Position numbers and translations under genes: made by a program
Origin: SAR202 cluster bacterium
Lineage (GTDB): Bacteria > Chloroflexota > Dehalococcoidia > SAR202 > GCA-002694895
Assembly (NCBI GenBank): GCA_009391605.1
Contig: VFGQ01000023.1
Location: forward strand, 1 to 12,356
DNA: 12,356 bases
Reading direction: 5' to 3'
Part shown: piece after piece, positions 1 through 8,063 of the stretch
Layout of the letters: each line of letters opens with the position of its first letter
Position numbering within the stretch: the stretch's first letter is position 1
The notes under the pieces: model-generated
What the model saw: the letters and a program-made list of their open reading frames with translations, nothing else
Database searches by the model: none
Told to the model about the DNA's origin: nothing

Positions 1-34
1 TTAATTTAACAAGTTTAAAGTTTAAGGATAGTTA

Positions 35-1300
35 ATGTCAGAATTTAAATATGATGTAAAAGATTTAAAATTAGCTTCTGAAGGCCTGAGAAGAATTGAG
101 TGGTCTCAGAAAGAAATGCCTGTTTTAAAACAAATTCATGAAAGATTTATAAAAAATAAACCACTTAATGGAATGAAAATAGGTGCATGTTTGCATGTAA
201 CAACTGAGACAGCGTATTTAGCTAAAATTTTAAAAGATGGCGGGGCAGATGTTGCTATGTGTGCTAGTAATCCATTAAGTACCCAGGATGATGTTGCAGC
301 AGCAATGGTATCAGAATTTGAAATACCAACTTTTTCTATCAGAGGAGAAGATAATGATACTTATTATGATCATCTTTCAAAAGTTTGTGATTTTGAACCT
401 AATATGACAATGGATGATGGAGCAGATATGGTTGCTATGATTCATCAAGAAAGAGATGGCTTAATTGACAATATATTAGGAGGAAGTGAGGAAACTACAA
501 CAGGAATTATTCGCCTAAGAAGTTTAGCTTCTCAAAATAAACTGAAATATCCAGTGATAGCTGTCAATGATGCTGATACTAAACATTTATTTGATAATAG
601 ATACGGGACAGGTCAAAGTACTTTGGATGGGATAACAAGAGCTACCAACATACTATGGGCTGGTAAAACAGTAGTAGTTGCCGGATATGGTTGGTGCGGT
701 AAAGGTATAGCAAAAAGAGCCTCAGGCATGGGATCGCATGTTATTGTTACTGAAGTAGATTCTGTCAGAGCTCTTGAAGCAGTAATGGATGGATATAGAG
801 TTATGAAAATGGCCGATGCTGCAAAAGTTGGTGAAGTTTTTATCACTGTTACTGGCGGAATGAATGCTATTGGTAGAGAAGTAATACAAAATTTAAAATC
901 AGGTGCAATAGTAGCAAATAGCGGTCATTTTAATGTTGAAATTGATATAGATGCTTTAGAAGATGAATCTGATTCTAGTAAAAATATATTGAATTCCGTT
1001 AAACAATATACTTTATATGATGGCAGACAAATATTTTTGTTAGGTGAAGGCAGATTGATAAATTTAGCAGCTGCAGAAGGACATCCTTCTGGTGTTATGG
1101 ATTTAAGCTTTGCTGGGCAGGCTTTAGCAGCTGAATATATTAAAAATAATAATATGAATTTAAATAATGCAGTACATTCATTACCAGTTGAAATTGACAA
1201 AGAAATAGCTTTGTTGAAATTACAAGGTATGGATGTGGATATAGATGTTCTCACAGAAGAACAAGAAAAATATTTAAATAGCTGGGATATTGGAACATAA
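35..1300 (+). CDS. ahcY: Adenosylhomocysteinase (SAH hydrolase), short form
   Basis: This cytosolic NAD-dependent enzyme hydrolyses S-adenosylhomocysteine to adenosine and homocysteine and so relieves product inhibition of methyltransferases. The 421-residue protein shows the family landmarks: ACLH with His54, NPLSTQDD at 79-86, DDG at 127-129, SEETTTG at 151-157 and the catalytic Lys183/Asp187 in DTKHLFD. The Rossmann glycine motif GYGWCGKG lies at 217-224, with Glu240 in the usual ribose-binding position, and SGHFN (His298) and EGHP (His350) follow. It ends in YLNSW plus four residues. It therefore lacks both the insertion and the C-terminal Lys/Tyr tail of the long eukaryotic and proteobacterial enzymes, and resembles the archaeal/Thermotoga type. 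The ATG is preceded by AAGGA at 24-28. metK starts 14 bp after its stop, so the two are almost certainly co-transcribed. The promoter lies left of the window. The function is secure. Confidence 0.97.
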   Translation: MSEFKYDVKDLKLASEGLRRIEWSQKEMPVLKQIHERFIKNKPLNGMKIGACLHVTTETAYLAKILKDGGADVAMCASNPLSTQDDVAAAMVSEFEIPTFSIRGEDNDTYYDHLSKVCDFEPNMTMDDGADMVAMIHQERDGLIDNILGGSEETTTGIIRLRSLASQNKLKYPVIAVNDADTKHLFDNRYGTGQSTLDGITRATNILWAGKTVVVAGYGWCGKGIAKRASGMGSHVIVTEVDSVRALEAVMDGYRVMKMADAAKVGEVFITVTGGMNAIGREVIQNLKSGAIVANSGHFNVEIDIDALEDESDSSKNILNSVKQYTLYDGRQIFLLGEGRLINLAAAEGHPSGVMDLSFAGQALAAEYIKNNNMNLNNAVHSLPVEIDKEIALLKLQGMDVDIDVLTEEQEKYLNSWDIGT

Positions 1301-1314
1301 TATTGGAGATATAA

Positions 1315-2517
1315 ATGAGTTATGATTTTGTAAACGCTAAATCTTATTTATTTACTAGCGAGTCTGTTACAGAAGGCCATCCAGATAAAATTTGTGATCA
1401 AATTTCTGATTCTGTACTTGATAGTATTATTAAATTAGATCCAGAAGCCAGGGTAGCATGCGAGGTTTCAATAACTACAGGTTTAGTTGTTATTATGGGT
1501 GAGATAACTACTAGTGCATATGTAGATATTCCTTCTGTTGTAAGAAAAGTTATATCTGATATTGGATTTAATGATCCTGAATTAGGATTTGATTCTAAAT
1601 CGTGTGGAATAATGCTTTCTATTAATGAACAGTCATCAGATATTTCAGAGGGGGTATCAACATCCTTAGAAGTAAGAGGAAAAGATATCACAGATAAGAA
1701 TGCATTAATTGGTGCGGGTGATCAGGGAATGATGGTCGGGTACGCATGTACTGAAACTCCAGAATTGATGCCATTACCAATAACCTTATCCCATAAATTA
1801 GTTCAACAATTATCTAATGTACGTAGAGATAATACTCTTAATTATTTACGACCAGATGGTAAATCTCAAGTTACAGTTGAATACTCAATGGGGAAACCTA
1901 AGCGTATAGATACTGTTGTCGTAAGCACTCAGCATGATCCTGATATTTCCCAATCAGATATTTTTAATGATATAAGTAAATATGTAATTGAACCTATAAT
2001 TGATAGATCTTTAGTAGATTCTAATACAAAGATTTATGTTAATCCCTCTGGTAGATTTGTAATAGGTGGGCCTAATGGAGATACCGGATTGACTGGAAGG
2101 AAAATTTTAGTAGATACTTACGGGGGCTTTGCCAGGCATGGTGGGGGTGCTTTTTCAGGAAAAGATCCTACTAAAGTTGATCGATCAGGTGCTTATGCGG
2201 CAAGATGGGTAGCAAAAAATTTAGTTGCCGCAGGAGTATCAGATTTATGTGAGGTTCAAATTGCTTATGCTATAGGTATGGCTGAACCTGTATCTGTTTC
2301 TGTAGAAACCTTTGGAACTAGTAAAATTTCATACGATAAAATTATTGGTATTATTAATGATGTTTTTGATTTAAGGCCTGCCGCCATAATTGAACAATTA
2401 AATTTGAGACGACCACTATATCACTCCACTAGTTTTTATGGACATTTTGGAAGATCTGATTTAGATTTACCTTGGGAGAAAATTAATAAAATAGAAGATA
2501 TAAAATCAAGATTATAA
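1315..2517 (+). CDS. metK: S-adenosylmethionine synthetase
   Basis: MetK condenses methionine and ATP to S-adenosylmethionine, releasing phosphate and pyrophosphate; the family normally works as a cytosolic tetramer. The protein is 400 residues, typical for bacterial MetK. Signature segments are GHPDKICDQ at 21-29 (ATP and metal binding), GAGDQG at 133-138, RPDGKSQV at 179-186, [13 protein letters not shown] at 251-263 and the glycine-rich loop [15 protein letters not shown] at 276-290. The C-terminal segment YGHFGR at 375-380 is also typical. GGAGA at 1305-1309 lies 5 bp before the ATG, in the short gap after ahcY. Pairing with ahcY puts synthesis of the methyl donor and removal of its by-product in one transcript. 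No SAM riboswitch is visible in the 14 bp between the genes; any such element would have to lie upstream of the window. Confidence 0.98.
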   Translation: MSYDFVNAKSYLFTSESVTEGHPDKICDQISDSVLDSIIKLDPEARVACEVSITTGLVVIMGEITTSAYVDIPSVVRKVISDIGFNDPELGFDSKSCGIMLSINEQSSDISEGVSTSLEVRGKDITDKNALIGAGDQGMMVGYACTETPELMPLPITLSHKLVQQLSNVRRDNTLNYLRPDGKSQVTVEYSMGKPKRIDTVVVSTQHDPDISQSDIFNDISKYVIEPIIDRSLVDSNTKIYVNPSGRFVIGGPNGDTGLTGRKILVDTYGGFARHGGGAFSGKDPTKVDRSGAYAARWVAKNLVAAGVSDLCEVQIAYAIGMAEPVSVSVETFGTSKISYDKIIGIINDVFDLRPAAIIEQLNLRRPLYHSTSFYGHFGRSDLDLPWEKINKIEDIKSRL

Positions 2518-2554
2518 TATTAAAATATTTACAATAATTTATGGAATTATATTT

Positions 2555-3970
2555 ATGAAGAAAATAACTTTTGGTACTGATGGATGGAGGGGATTGATAG
2601 CAGACGATTTTACTTATCAAAATGTTGAAATTTGTGGATGGTCTATTGCTTCATATATTAAAGAATCTTTAATTAATGAAAGAGGTGTTGTTGTTGGTTA
2701 TGATACGAGATTTGGCTCAAAAGAATTTGCTATTCAAATTTCCAATATATTTTTAAGTGTTGGTATAGATACATATTTAGTTACTGAACCAACTCCTACT
2801 CCTGTTATTACAAGTGAAGTAATTTCTCGTGGTTGTGATATGGGAGTAATTATTACAGCAAGTCATAATGATTGGAAATGGAATGGGATAAAGTTAAGAA
2901 ATTCAAAGGGTTTGTCTTTAGATAAAGAAGAGTTAAATTTAATTGAAAAAAACTCAAATGTTCGATCTAAGGACGAAATTATTAAATTATATTCAGGTAA
3001 ATTAAAGGGTTTGTTAACAGAAATAAGCCCTAAGGATGGCTACTTGGAACTTATTAGAAGCAAATTGCCTATTTCTGAAATTAGAAAATCTGATATTAGA
3101 ATACTCAATGACAATATGTATGGGACTACTTCTGGATATTTAGAATCTTTGCTTGATGATAGAAATTCTTCAATAATTGTTGATTCTATTAATAATTATA
3201 TTAATCCTATTTTCCCGGATATCATCAGACCTGAACCCATTGAAATAAATTTAAAGAAAATTTCTGAAAAAATGAAAAAAGAAAAATATGAAGTGGGATT
3301 TGCTTTTGATGCTGATGGAGATAGATTGGGGATTATAGATGAAAATGGCAAAGTTTTAGAAACATATGAAATCTTTTTGTTACTTTTATATTACATGTTT
3401 GAAATTAATGGTAAAAGAGATCCTGTTGCAAGAGCTTTGTCTGTAAGTCATTCTATTGATACATTATCTGCAAATTATAATGTTCCTGTCTTAGAAACAC
3501 CTATAGGTTTTAAATATTTAAGTAAATTTCTCAATCAAAAAAAAGTTATGTTTGCAGGAGAGGAAAGCGGAGGATTTGGTTCTGATCAATTTCCTGACAG
3601 AGATGGAATTATTAATAGTATTTATATTTTAGATTTAATTAAGCAAACAGGATTATCAATAAGTAAAATTTTAGATGAAATAAAAACATTAGTAGGAGAT
3701 ATGTATTTCGTTAGAAAAGATATAGAGTTTGATATCAAAAGAAGGAAAGAAATTAATAAGAATATTATGAATATTAATCCAAAAGAAATATATAATTTTG
3801 ATTTAAGTTATTCCACTGATCTTGATGGGATTAAACATGTCTATAATGATGGTTCCTGGGTTTTAGTAAGAATTTCAGGCACAGAAAATGTTGTTAGAAT
3901 TTATTGCGAATCAAAACAAGAAGAAATTACAGAACTTATTCTAAATAAAGTAATTAAATTAATTACTTAA
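2555..3970 (+). CDS. Phosphoglucomutase/phosphomannomutase family protein
   Basis: This is an alpha-D-phosphohexomutase, which interconverts hexose-1-phosphate and hexose-6-phosphate through a phosphoserine enzyme. The 471-residue protein has all four family domains. FGTDGWRG at 6-13 is the N-terminal signature, and TASHN at 101-105 carries the phosphorylated Ser103. DADGDR at 252-257 is the metal-binding loop, GEESGG at 335-340 the sugar-binding loop, and RISGTENVVRIY at 439-450 the phosphate-binding loop of domain 4. GFKYL at 318-322 is also conserved. Substrate (glucose or mannose phosphate, possibly glucosamine phosphate) cannot be fixed from these loops, so I give no gene symbol. It begins 37 bp after metK on the same strand. 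The nearest SD-like match is only GGA at 2543-2545. It may be read through from metK or have its own weak promoter in the AT-rich gap. The stop sits in an inverted repeat at 3948-3968. Confidence 0.93.
   Translation: MKKITFGTDGWRGLIADDFTYQNVEICGWSIASYIKESLINERGVVVGYDTRFGSKEFAIQISNIFLSVGIDTYLVTEPTPTPVITSEVISRGCDMGVIITASHNDWKWNGIKLRNSKGLSLDKEELNLIEKNSNVRSKDEIIKLYSGKLKGLLTEISPKDGYLELIRSKLPISEIRKSDIRILNDNMYGTTSGYLESLLDDRNSSIIVDSINNYINPIFPDIIRPEPIEINLKKISEKMKKEKYEVGFAFDADGDRLGIIDENGKVLETYEIFLLLLYYMFEINGKRDPVARALSVSHSIDTLSANYNVPVLETPIGFKYLSKFLNQKKVMFAGEESGGFGSDQFPDRDGIINSIYILDLIKQTGLSISKILDEIKTLVGDMYFVRKDIEFDIKRRKEINKNIMNINPKEIYNFDLSYSTDLDGIKHVYNDGSWVLVRISGTENVVRIYCESKQEEITELILNKVIKLIT
3948..3968. 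terminator. AT-rich inverted repeat at the convergent pgm/greA gene ends (possible weak terminator)
   Basis: Positions 3948-3955 (AAGTAATT) are perfectly complementary to 3961-3968 (AATTACTT) around a 5-base loop, overlapping the last codons and the stop of the phosphohexomutase gene. The stem is 8 bp but has only one G-C pair, and no long U-run follows on the plus strand. It lies between converging genes and could slow RNA polymerase from either side. In such AT-rich DNA it may also be chance. Confidence 0.3.
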
Positions 3971-4008
3971 AGGACTTAAATTATTGCAACTATTACAGTA
4001 AAAATTAG

Positions 4009-4869
4009 TTAAGTTATTTTGACTATTTTGTATTCTATTTCACCTGACGGAGCTGATACTGTAACATGATCGTTTTCAACTTTTCCCACGATTGCTTTTC
4101 CTAATGGAGATTCAAGGGATATTTTAGATAAATTAACATCTGCTTCAGGTGAAGCTACAAGATTAATTTTAGTTCTTTTGTTCTCTTTTTCTAGGGTTAC
4201 TTTAGATCCTATTTGTGCAATTTTATTTTTCTTATTACTTTTTTTTGTGTTAATTATAACTGATCTCCTCAATGTTTCTTCTATGGTTTTAATTTGAGAT
4301 TCAATTAATCCTTGTTTTTCTCTTGCAGCTTCTAATGGTGCATTTTCTCTGAAATCTTTATCAGCTGCAGCTTTATTAATATCTATTACCACATTTTCTC
4401 TTTCTTTATATTTTACATTTAATTCTTTTTCTAATGAATCGTGGTATTCTTTAGAAATTTCAACTATATCGCCCTCATGCACTTTTGATTTTAGAGCTAC
4501 TGATCCACTTCTTCGACCTTTTTTATTCCTTATATGATTCCCAAGATTTGATTCAGTAAAACCTTCAGTATGAATATAGTTCAAATAATCTCTTGCGACA
4601 GTTAATTTTTTAGATGCATTTTGATTTGAATGTTTTAAGTTAGTTAATTTTACGTATTGCTCAATAAAGAAAGGTTCGATGATATTAAGATTAATATTCT
4701 CTAGATTGGCATTTTCATCATATGATTTATTATCAAGACTAATAGTTAGCCATTGAATAAAAGAAGAAAGATCATTTTTTATAGTTTCTTTCCTAGATTT
4801 CCTCATTCTATTAGTATATAAATTTACTGATTTAATCAGTGTATTGACGGGCTTAATATCTTTACTCAT
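4009..4869 (-). CDS. GreA-family transcript cleavage factor with an N-terminal recombinase-like SAM domain
   Basis: Gre factors enter the RNA polymerase secondary channel and stimulate cleavage of backtracked RNA. The 286-residue protein is far longer than normal GreA (about 158). Residues about 137-205 form the charged coiled coil. Its tip DFRENAPLEAAREKQ (172-186) keeps the acidic pair corresponding to GreA Asp41/Glu44, here Asp172 and Glu175. Residues about 218-286 match the Gre C-terminal FKBP-like domain (ISLESPLGKAIVGK at 250-263). Residues about 8-115 are extra. With a helix containing DLSSFIQWL, then a later KLTVARDYLNYIHTEGF and NL, they read like the core-binding SAM-like domain of tyrosine recombinases; no recombinase catalytic domain follows. 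A basic linker (RNKKGRR, 114-120) joins the parts. AGGAGA at 4875-4880 supports the start. It lies 21 bp downstream of polA, in its operon. The Gre assignment is firm; the role of the N-terminal domain is inferred. Confidence 0.87.
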   Translation of the reverse strand: MSKDIKPVNTLIKSVNLYTNRMRKSRKETIKNDLSSFIQWLTISLDNKSYDENANLENINLNIIEPFFIEQYVKLTNLKHSNQNASKKLTVARDYLNYIHTEGFTESNLGNHIRNKKGRRSGSVALKSKVHEGDIVEISKEYHDSLEKELNVKYKERENVVIDINKAAADKDFRENAPLEAAREKQGLIESQIKTIEETLRRSVIINTKKSNKKNKIAQIGSKVTLEKENKRTKINLVASPEADVNLSKISLESPLGKAIVGKVENDHVTVSAPSGEIEYKIVKIT

Positions 4870-4890
4870 CTATTTCTCCTATTTGTTTTT

Positions 4891-7716
4891 TTAACTCATT
4901 TCGCCTAAGTTTGGGCCCTTTTGTATGTTAATGGTTAAAGGAACATTTAATTTTACTACATTTGGCATGATTTTACTAAGTATATTTGTGAGATATTTAG
5001 AATTGTTTTTATTACATTCAAAAATTAATTCGTCATGTATTTGTAAAAGCATTTTTGCTTCAGTATTGTTGTAAATATTGGAATTATTTAGATTTATCAT
5101 TGCAATTTTAATGATTTCTGCTGCAGTACCTTGAATTGGCATATTCACTGCCATACGTTCTCCATGAGCCCTTACTCGTGCATTGTTTGATTTAATTTCC
5201 TCTATATACCTTTTTCTTCCTAATAATGTTTCAACGTATCCTTTATCTCGAACTTCTTCTTTGGTATTTTCTATGTAATCACTAATTTTTTTAAATCTTT
5301 GAAAATATAATTTTGTGAAGTTTTCACCTTCTTCGATCGATAGGTTGGTTTGTCTTGAAATACCGTAAGGGCTTAGACCGTATAAAACTCCAAAATTTAA
5401 TATTTTAGCAATTCTTCTCATTTCATTATTTACTTTGTCTAAATCACATTCATATACGGAGGCAGCTGTAAAACTATGAATATCTTCTCCTTTGGTAAAT
5501 GCATTTATTAAATTGGTATCTCCAGAGAAATGGGCTAAAACTCTTAATTCTATTTGAGAATAATCAGCAGATATAAATTCATTGTTTTCTTCTTGTACCG
5601 CAAATGATGACCTGACTAGTTTTCCATAATTGGTTCTTTTTGGTATATTTTGAAGATTTGGATCACTGCTAGATAATCTTCCTGTTGTTGTTCCGGCCTG
5701 ATTGAATTTAGTATGAATTCTGTTTGTTTTAAGATTTAACAATTTTGGTAATGTCATTATATAAGTAGATAAAAGTTTTGAAATTTCTCTATATTCCTGA
5801 ATATGATTTAAAAATTGTATTTTGGTATTGTCTTCAAAACTGAGGTTAAATGATTTGGATTCTTTAAATTTGTATGTTAATCCATTTATCAATTCTGTTA
5901 TTGATTCTGCCCCAGTAGAGTAACCGGATTTGGTTTTTTTTATGTTTTCGGTTGGTAAATTTAATTTTTCAAATAAAATTTTACTTAGTTGTTGGGTTGA
6001 ATTTAAATTGATTTCTTCTTGAATTAAAGATTTTGCATTGTTTTCAATTGCACTAATTTTATCTGAAAAATCATTTTGTAATTTATTTAATAGATTCAAA
6101 TTGATTGGCATTCCTTCAGTTTGCATTTGAATTAATATTGGTATTAGCTTCATTTCAAGTTCGTCAAATAATTTATTTAAATTGTTATTTGATAAGTTTT
6201 TTTGGAATTTTTGTTTTAATTTGTATGTAAAGTAAGCATCGTTAACAGCGTACTTAGCTATTTCATTTATAGATTTTTCGCCAATGCTTATTTGAGATTT
6301 ACCTTTTCCTATAATACTTGTTATTGGTTCTAACTTTACATTGAACAAATCTTGTACTAATTCTTTTAAACCTATGTTTTTGTAACCGAGAATACTTGCA
6401 GCTATTAATGTGTCAAAATTAAAATTTTTAATATTTATCGTTATATTATGATTTTTATATGTATTATTAAGCACTGATAAATCAAAGTTGATATTATGAG
6501 CTATTTTTAAGATTTCATTTGACTCTAATATTGGTTTTAATAATTCCAATGATTCTTTCAAAGGTAAATTATTCCCATTTACATGATTTAATGGAACGTA
6601 ATAACCAGTTGACTCCCCGTATGAAAAAGATATTCCAACTAATTCATTGTTCATAACATCCAGGCTAGATGTTTCAGTGTCTATTGCAAATTCTTTTTTT
6701 TGCAATAGTATTTCTATCAGATTATTTAATTTTGAAATTGAATCTATTTCTTTAAAAGTGAGATTATTGTAATCATTAGAAGCTTCATCTTCCTCTATTT
6801 TGTTGTAATTATTTGAATCAGATGAGTTTAAGATAGATATTTTACCAACTCTTTGTATAAGTGAATTGAAATCCATTTCTTTTAATAATGAAATCAAATT
6901 TTTATCATTTATATCATTGAGTTCAATATCATTTAAATCAATTTCAATAGGAGCTTTCAAATTAATTTGAATTAATTCCTTAGCTTTAATTGAGTTATTA
7001 AAATTATTTAGCAAATTATTTTTTAATTTTTCTTGTTTTATTAAATCAAGATTTTTTGATAATGAATCTAGAGTTTTGTATTCATTTAATAATTTTGTTG
7101 CAGTCTTTTTTCCAACTCCAGGTATTCCAGGTATATTGTCTGAGGTATCACCTGTAAGAGATTTGAAATCAACTATTTGATTTGGATTTAATCCGTCATA
7201 TACTTCATTTATCATACTTTTATCATATTCAACGATTTCGTTTTTTGATGTAGTGATTATATGAATATTATCGTCAACTAATTGATGTAAATCTGAGTCG
7301 CCAGAGTAAATTAATATTTTTGTTTTTTCATCCGCTAATGTTTTACTAATTGTCCCAAGCACATCATCTGCTTCGTAATTTTCTACTATAATGGTTTTTA
7401 TATTGGTAGAAGGTAATTTTGTTGTGATTATTTCTAATTGTTTTTTTAATTCTTCTGGAGTTTCAGGTCTGTTAGCTTTGTATTCTGTATATAATTCATT
7501 TCTAAACGTGGGTCCTTTTGGATCAAAAATAAAAGCTAAGTGACTAGGATTTAAATTCTTGAGTAGTCTTAATGTAGTATTGAAAAAACCATATATTGCT
7601 CTAACTTCTATGCCTTTGTTATTTATCATAGGGCTGGGGATTCCAAACCATGATCTAAACATTAAATAATGTCCATCTATTAATAAAACAATCTTGTTAT
7701 TGTTATTAATTTTCAT
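4891..7716 (-). CDS. polA: DNA polymerase I with 5'-3' and 3'-5' exonuclease domains
   Basis: Pol I fills gaps after primer removal and excision repair. At 941 residues it is full length. Residues 1-290 are the 5'-3' flap nuclease: LIDGHYLMFRSWFG at 12-25, EADD at 115-118, YSGDSDLHQL at 137-146, and the helix-hairpin-helix GIPGVGKKTA at 197-206. Residues about 320-510 are the proofreading domain with all four acidic residues apparently intact: Asp346 and Glu348 in DTET, Asp412 in NFDLS, Asp493 in YAVNDAYFTY. The polymerase follows: motif A DYSQIELR (Asp718), motif B with Arg767/Lys771/Phe775/Tyr779, and motif C HDE at 894-896. Phe775 is the usual dideoxy-discriminating type. An Asn/Lys/Asp/Glu-rich linker lies at about 295-320. 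The ATG at 7714-7716 has no recognisable SD, but no later start fits the conserved N-terminus. The GreA-like gene follows 21 bp downstream. Confidence 0.97.
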   Translation of the reverse strand: MKINNNNKIVLLIDGHYLMFRSWFGIPSPMINNKGIEVRAIYGFFNTTLRLLKNLNPSHLAFIFDPKGPTFRNELYTEYKANRPETPEELKKQLEIITTKLPSTNIKTIIVENYEADDVLGTISKTLADEKTKILIYSGDSDLHQLVDDNIHIITTSKNEIVEYDKSMINEVYDGLNPNQIVDFKSLTGDTSDNIPGIPGVGKKTATKLLNEYKTLDSLSKNLDLIKQEKLKNNLLNNFNNSIKAKELIQINLKAPIEIDLNDIELNDINDKNLISLLKEMDFNSLIQRVGKISILNSSDSNNYNKIEEDEASNDYNNLTFKEIDSISKLNNLIEILLQKKEFAIDTETSSLDVMNNELVGISFSYGESTGYYVPLNHVNGNNLPLKESLELLKPILESNEILKIAHNINFDLSVLNNTYKNHNITINIKNFNFDTLIAASILGYKNIGLKELVQDLFNVKLEPITSIIGKGKSQISIGEKSINEIAKYAVNDAYFTYKLKQKFQKNLSNNNLNKLFDELEMKLIPILIQMQTEGMPINLNLLNKLQNDFSDKISAIENNAKSLIQEEINLNSTQQLSKILFEKLNLPTENIKKTKSGYSTGAESITELINGLTYKFKESKSFNLSFEDNTKIQFLNHIQEYREISKLLSTYIMTLPKLLNLKTNRIHTKFNQAGTTTGRLSSSDPNLQNIPKRTNYGKLVRSSFAVQEENNEFISADYSQIELRVLAHFSGDTNLINAFTKGEDIHSFTAASVYECDLDKVNNEMRRIAKILNFGVLYGLSPYGISRQTNLSIEEGENFTKLYFQRFKKISDYIENTKEEVRDKGYVETLLGRKRYIEEIKSNNARVRAHGERMAVNMPIQGTAAEIIKIAMINLNNSNIYNNTEAKMLLQIHDELIFECNKNNSKYLTNILSKIMPNVVKLNVPLTINIQKGPNLGEMS

Positions 7717-7743
7717 AATAAATAAATAATGGTTAAAAATATA

Positions 7744-7770
7744 TTGTAAGCATATTAAACTAAATATACT
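7744..7770 (+). promoter_or_regulatory. Possible promoter of the ferredoxin-aconitase operon
   Basis: In the 87 bp between divergent polA and the ferredoxin gene there is TTGTAA (7744-7749) and TATACT (7765-7770), separated by 15 bp, shorter than the ideal 17. A start near 7777 would give a leader of about 27 bases that includes the AAGG(T) ribosome site at 7794-7798. The same gap must hold the polA promoter; TACAAT on the minus strand (7743-7748) is a possible -10 but lacks a good -35. Matches to AT-rich boxes are weak evidence in this base composition. Confidence 0.25.
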
Positions 7771-7803
7771 ATTAAGATATCCAATAAATTTCTAAGGTGA
7801 ATT

Positions 7804-8052
7804 ATGACATATATAATTAGTAAAACTTGTGTTGACCTAAAGGATGGTTCATGTGTAGATGTTTGCCCAGTTGACTGTATATATACTACTGATAATGATG
7901 ATCAATATTATATTAATCCAGAAGAATGTATCGATTGCGCAGCGTGCGAACCTGTTTGTCCGGTAGAGGCAATATATGCTGAAGAAGATGTCCCCAAAGA
8001 TGAAGAAGAATATATTGATAAAAATTATAAATATTTTAATTTGGAAAGATAA
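7804..8052 (+). CDS. 7Fe-type ferredoxin (one 3Fe-4S and one 4Fe-4S cluster)
   Basis: This is a small, acidic cytosolic electron carrier of 82 residues. By alignment with the FdxA/Azotobacter FdI pattern, Cys9, Cys17 and Cys52 should hold a [3Fe-4S] cluster, and Cys21, Cys42, Cys45 and Cys48 a [4Fe-4S] cluster. The segments are CVDVCPVDC at 17-25 and CIDCAACEPVCP at 42-53. The position of the second cysteine in a CxxC opening is Leu12, as in actinobacterial ferredoxins of this class, so two complete 4Fe-4S clusters are unlikely. The tail AEEDVPKDEEEY is typical of the family. AAGGTG just before the ATG is the ribosome site. Aconitase follows after 11 bp and is probably co-transcribed. The redox partner cannot be told from the window; aconitase itself does not need a ferredoxin for catalysis. 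Confidence 0.93.
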   Translation: MTYIISKTCVDLKDGSCVDVCPVDCIYTTDNDDQYYINPEECIDCAACEPVCPVEAIYAEEDVPKDEEEYIDKNYKYFNLER

Positions 8053-8055
8053 GGA
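8051..8055 (+). promoter_or_regulatory. Aconitase ribosome-binding site overlapping the ferredoxin stop codon
   Basis: AAGGA at 8051-8055 shares its first two bases with the TAA stop of the ferredoxin gene (8050-8052) and lies 8 bp before the aconitase ATG at 8064. This arrangement supports the chosen start and suggests translational coupling of the two genes. Confidence 0.7.
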
Positions 8056-8063
8056 ATAAATAA

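Noticed and set aside
613..846. Open frame on the minus strand inside ahcY
   Set aside because: It lies wholly opposite conserved AhcY NAD-binding sequence, has no recognisable domain and no ribosome site, and is a shadow of the real gene.
925..1254. Open frame of 109 codons on the minus strand inside ahcY
   Set aside because: Serine-rich low-complexity reading produced by the complement of AT-rich codons; the opposite strand is clearly AhcY.
1398..1691. Open frame on the minus strand inside metK
   Set aside because: Entirely within highly conserved MetK coding sequence; no family resemblance.
2513..2535. TATAAT (2513-2518) and TACAAT (2530-2535) between metK and the phosphohexomutase gene as an internal promoter
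   Set aside because: Neither has a recognisable -35 at proper spacing, and such hexamers are expected by chance in this base composition.
4516..4849. Possible remnant of an integrase gene (mobile element) upstream of greA
   Set aside because: The recombinase-like segment is in frame with, and continuous to, an intact Gre factor. It has its own ribosome site, and no catalytic domain, terminal repeats or attachment site is present, so a domain fusion fits better than a mobile element remnant.
7717..7730. AATA repeats between polA and the ferredoxin gene
   Set aside because: Three and a half copies of a 4-base AT unit in AT-rich spacer; too short to call a repeat element.
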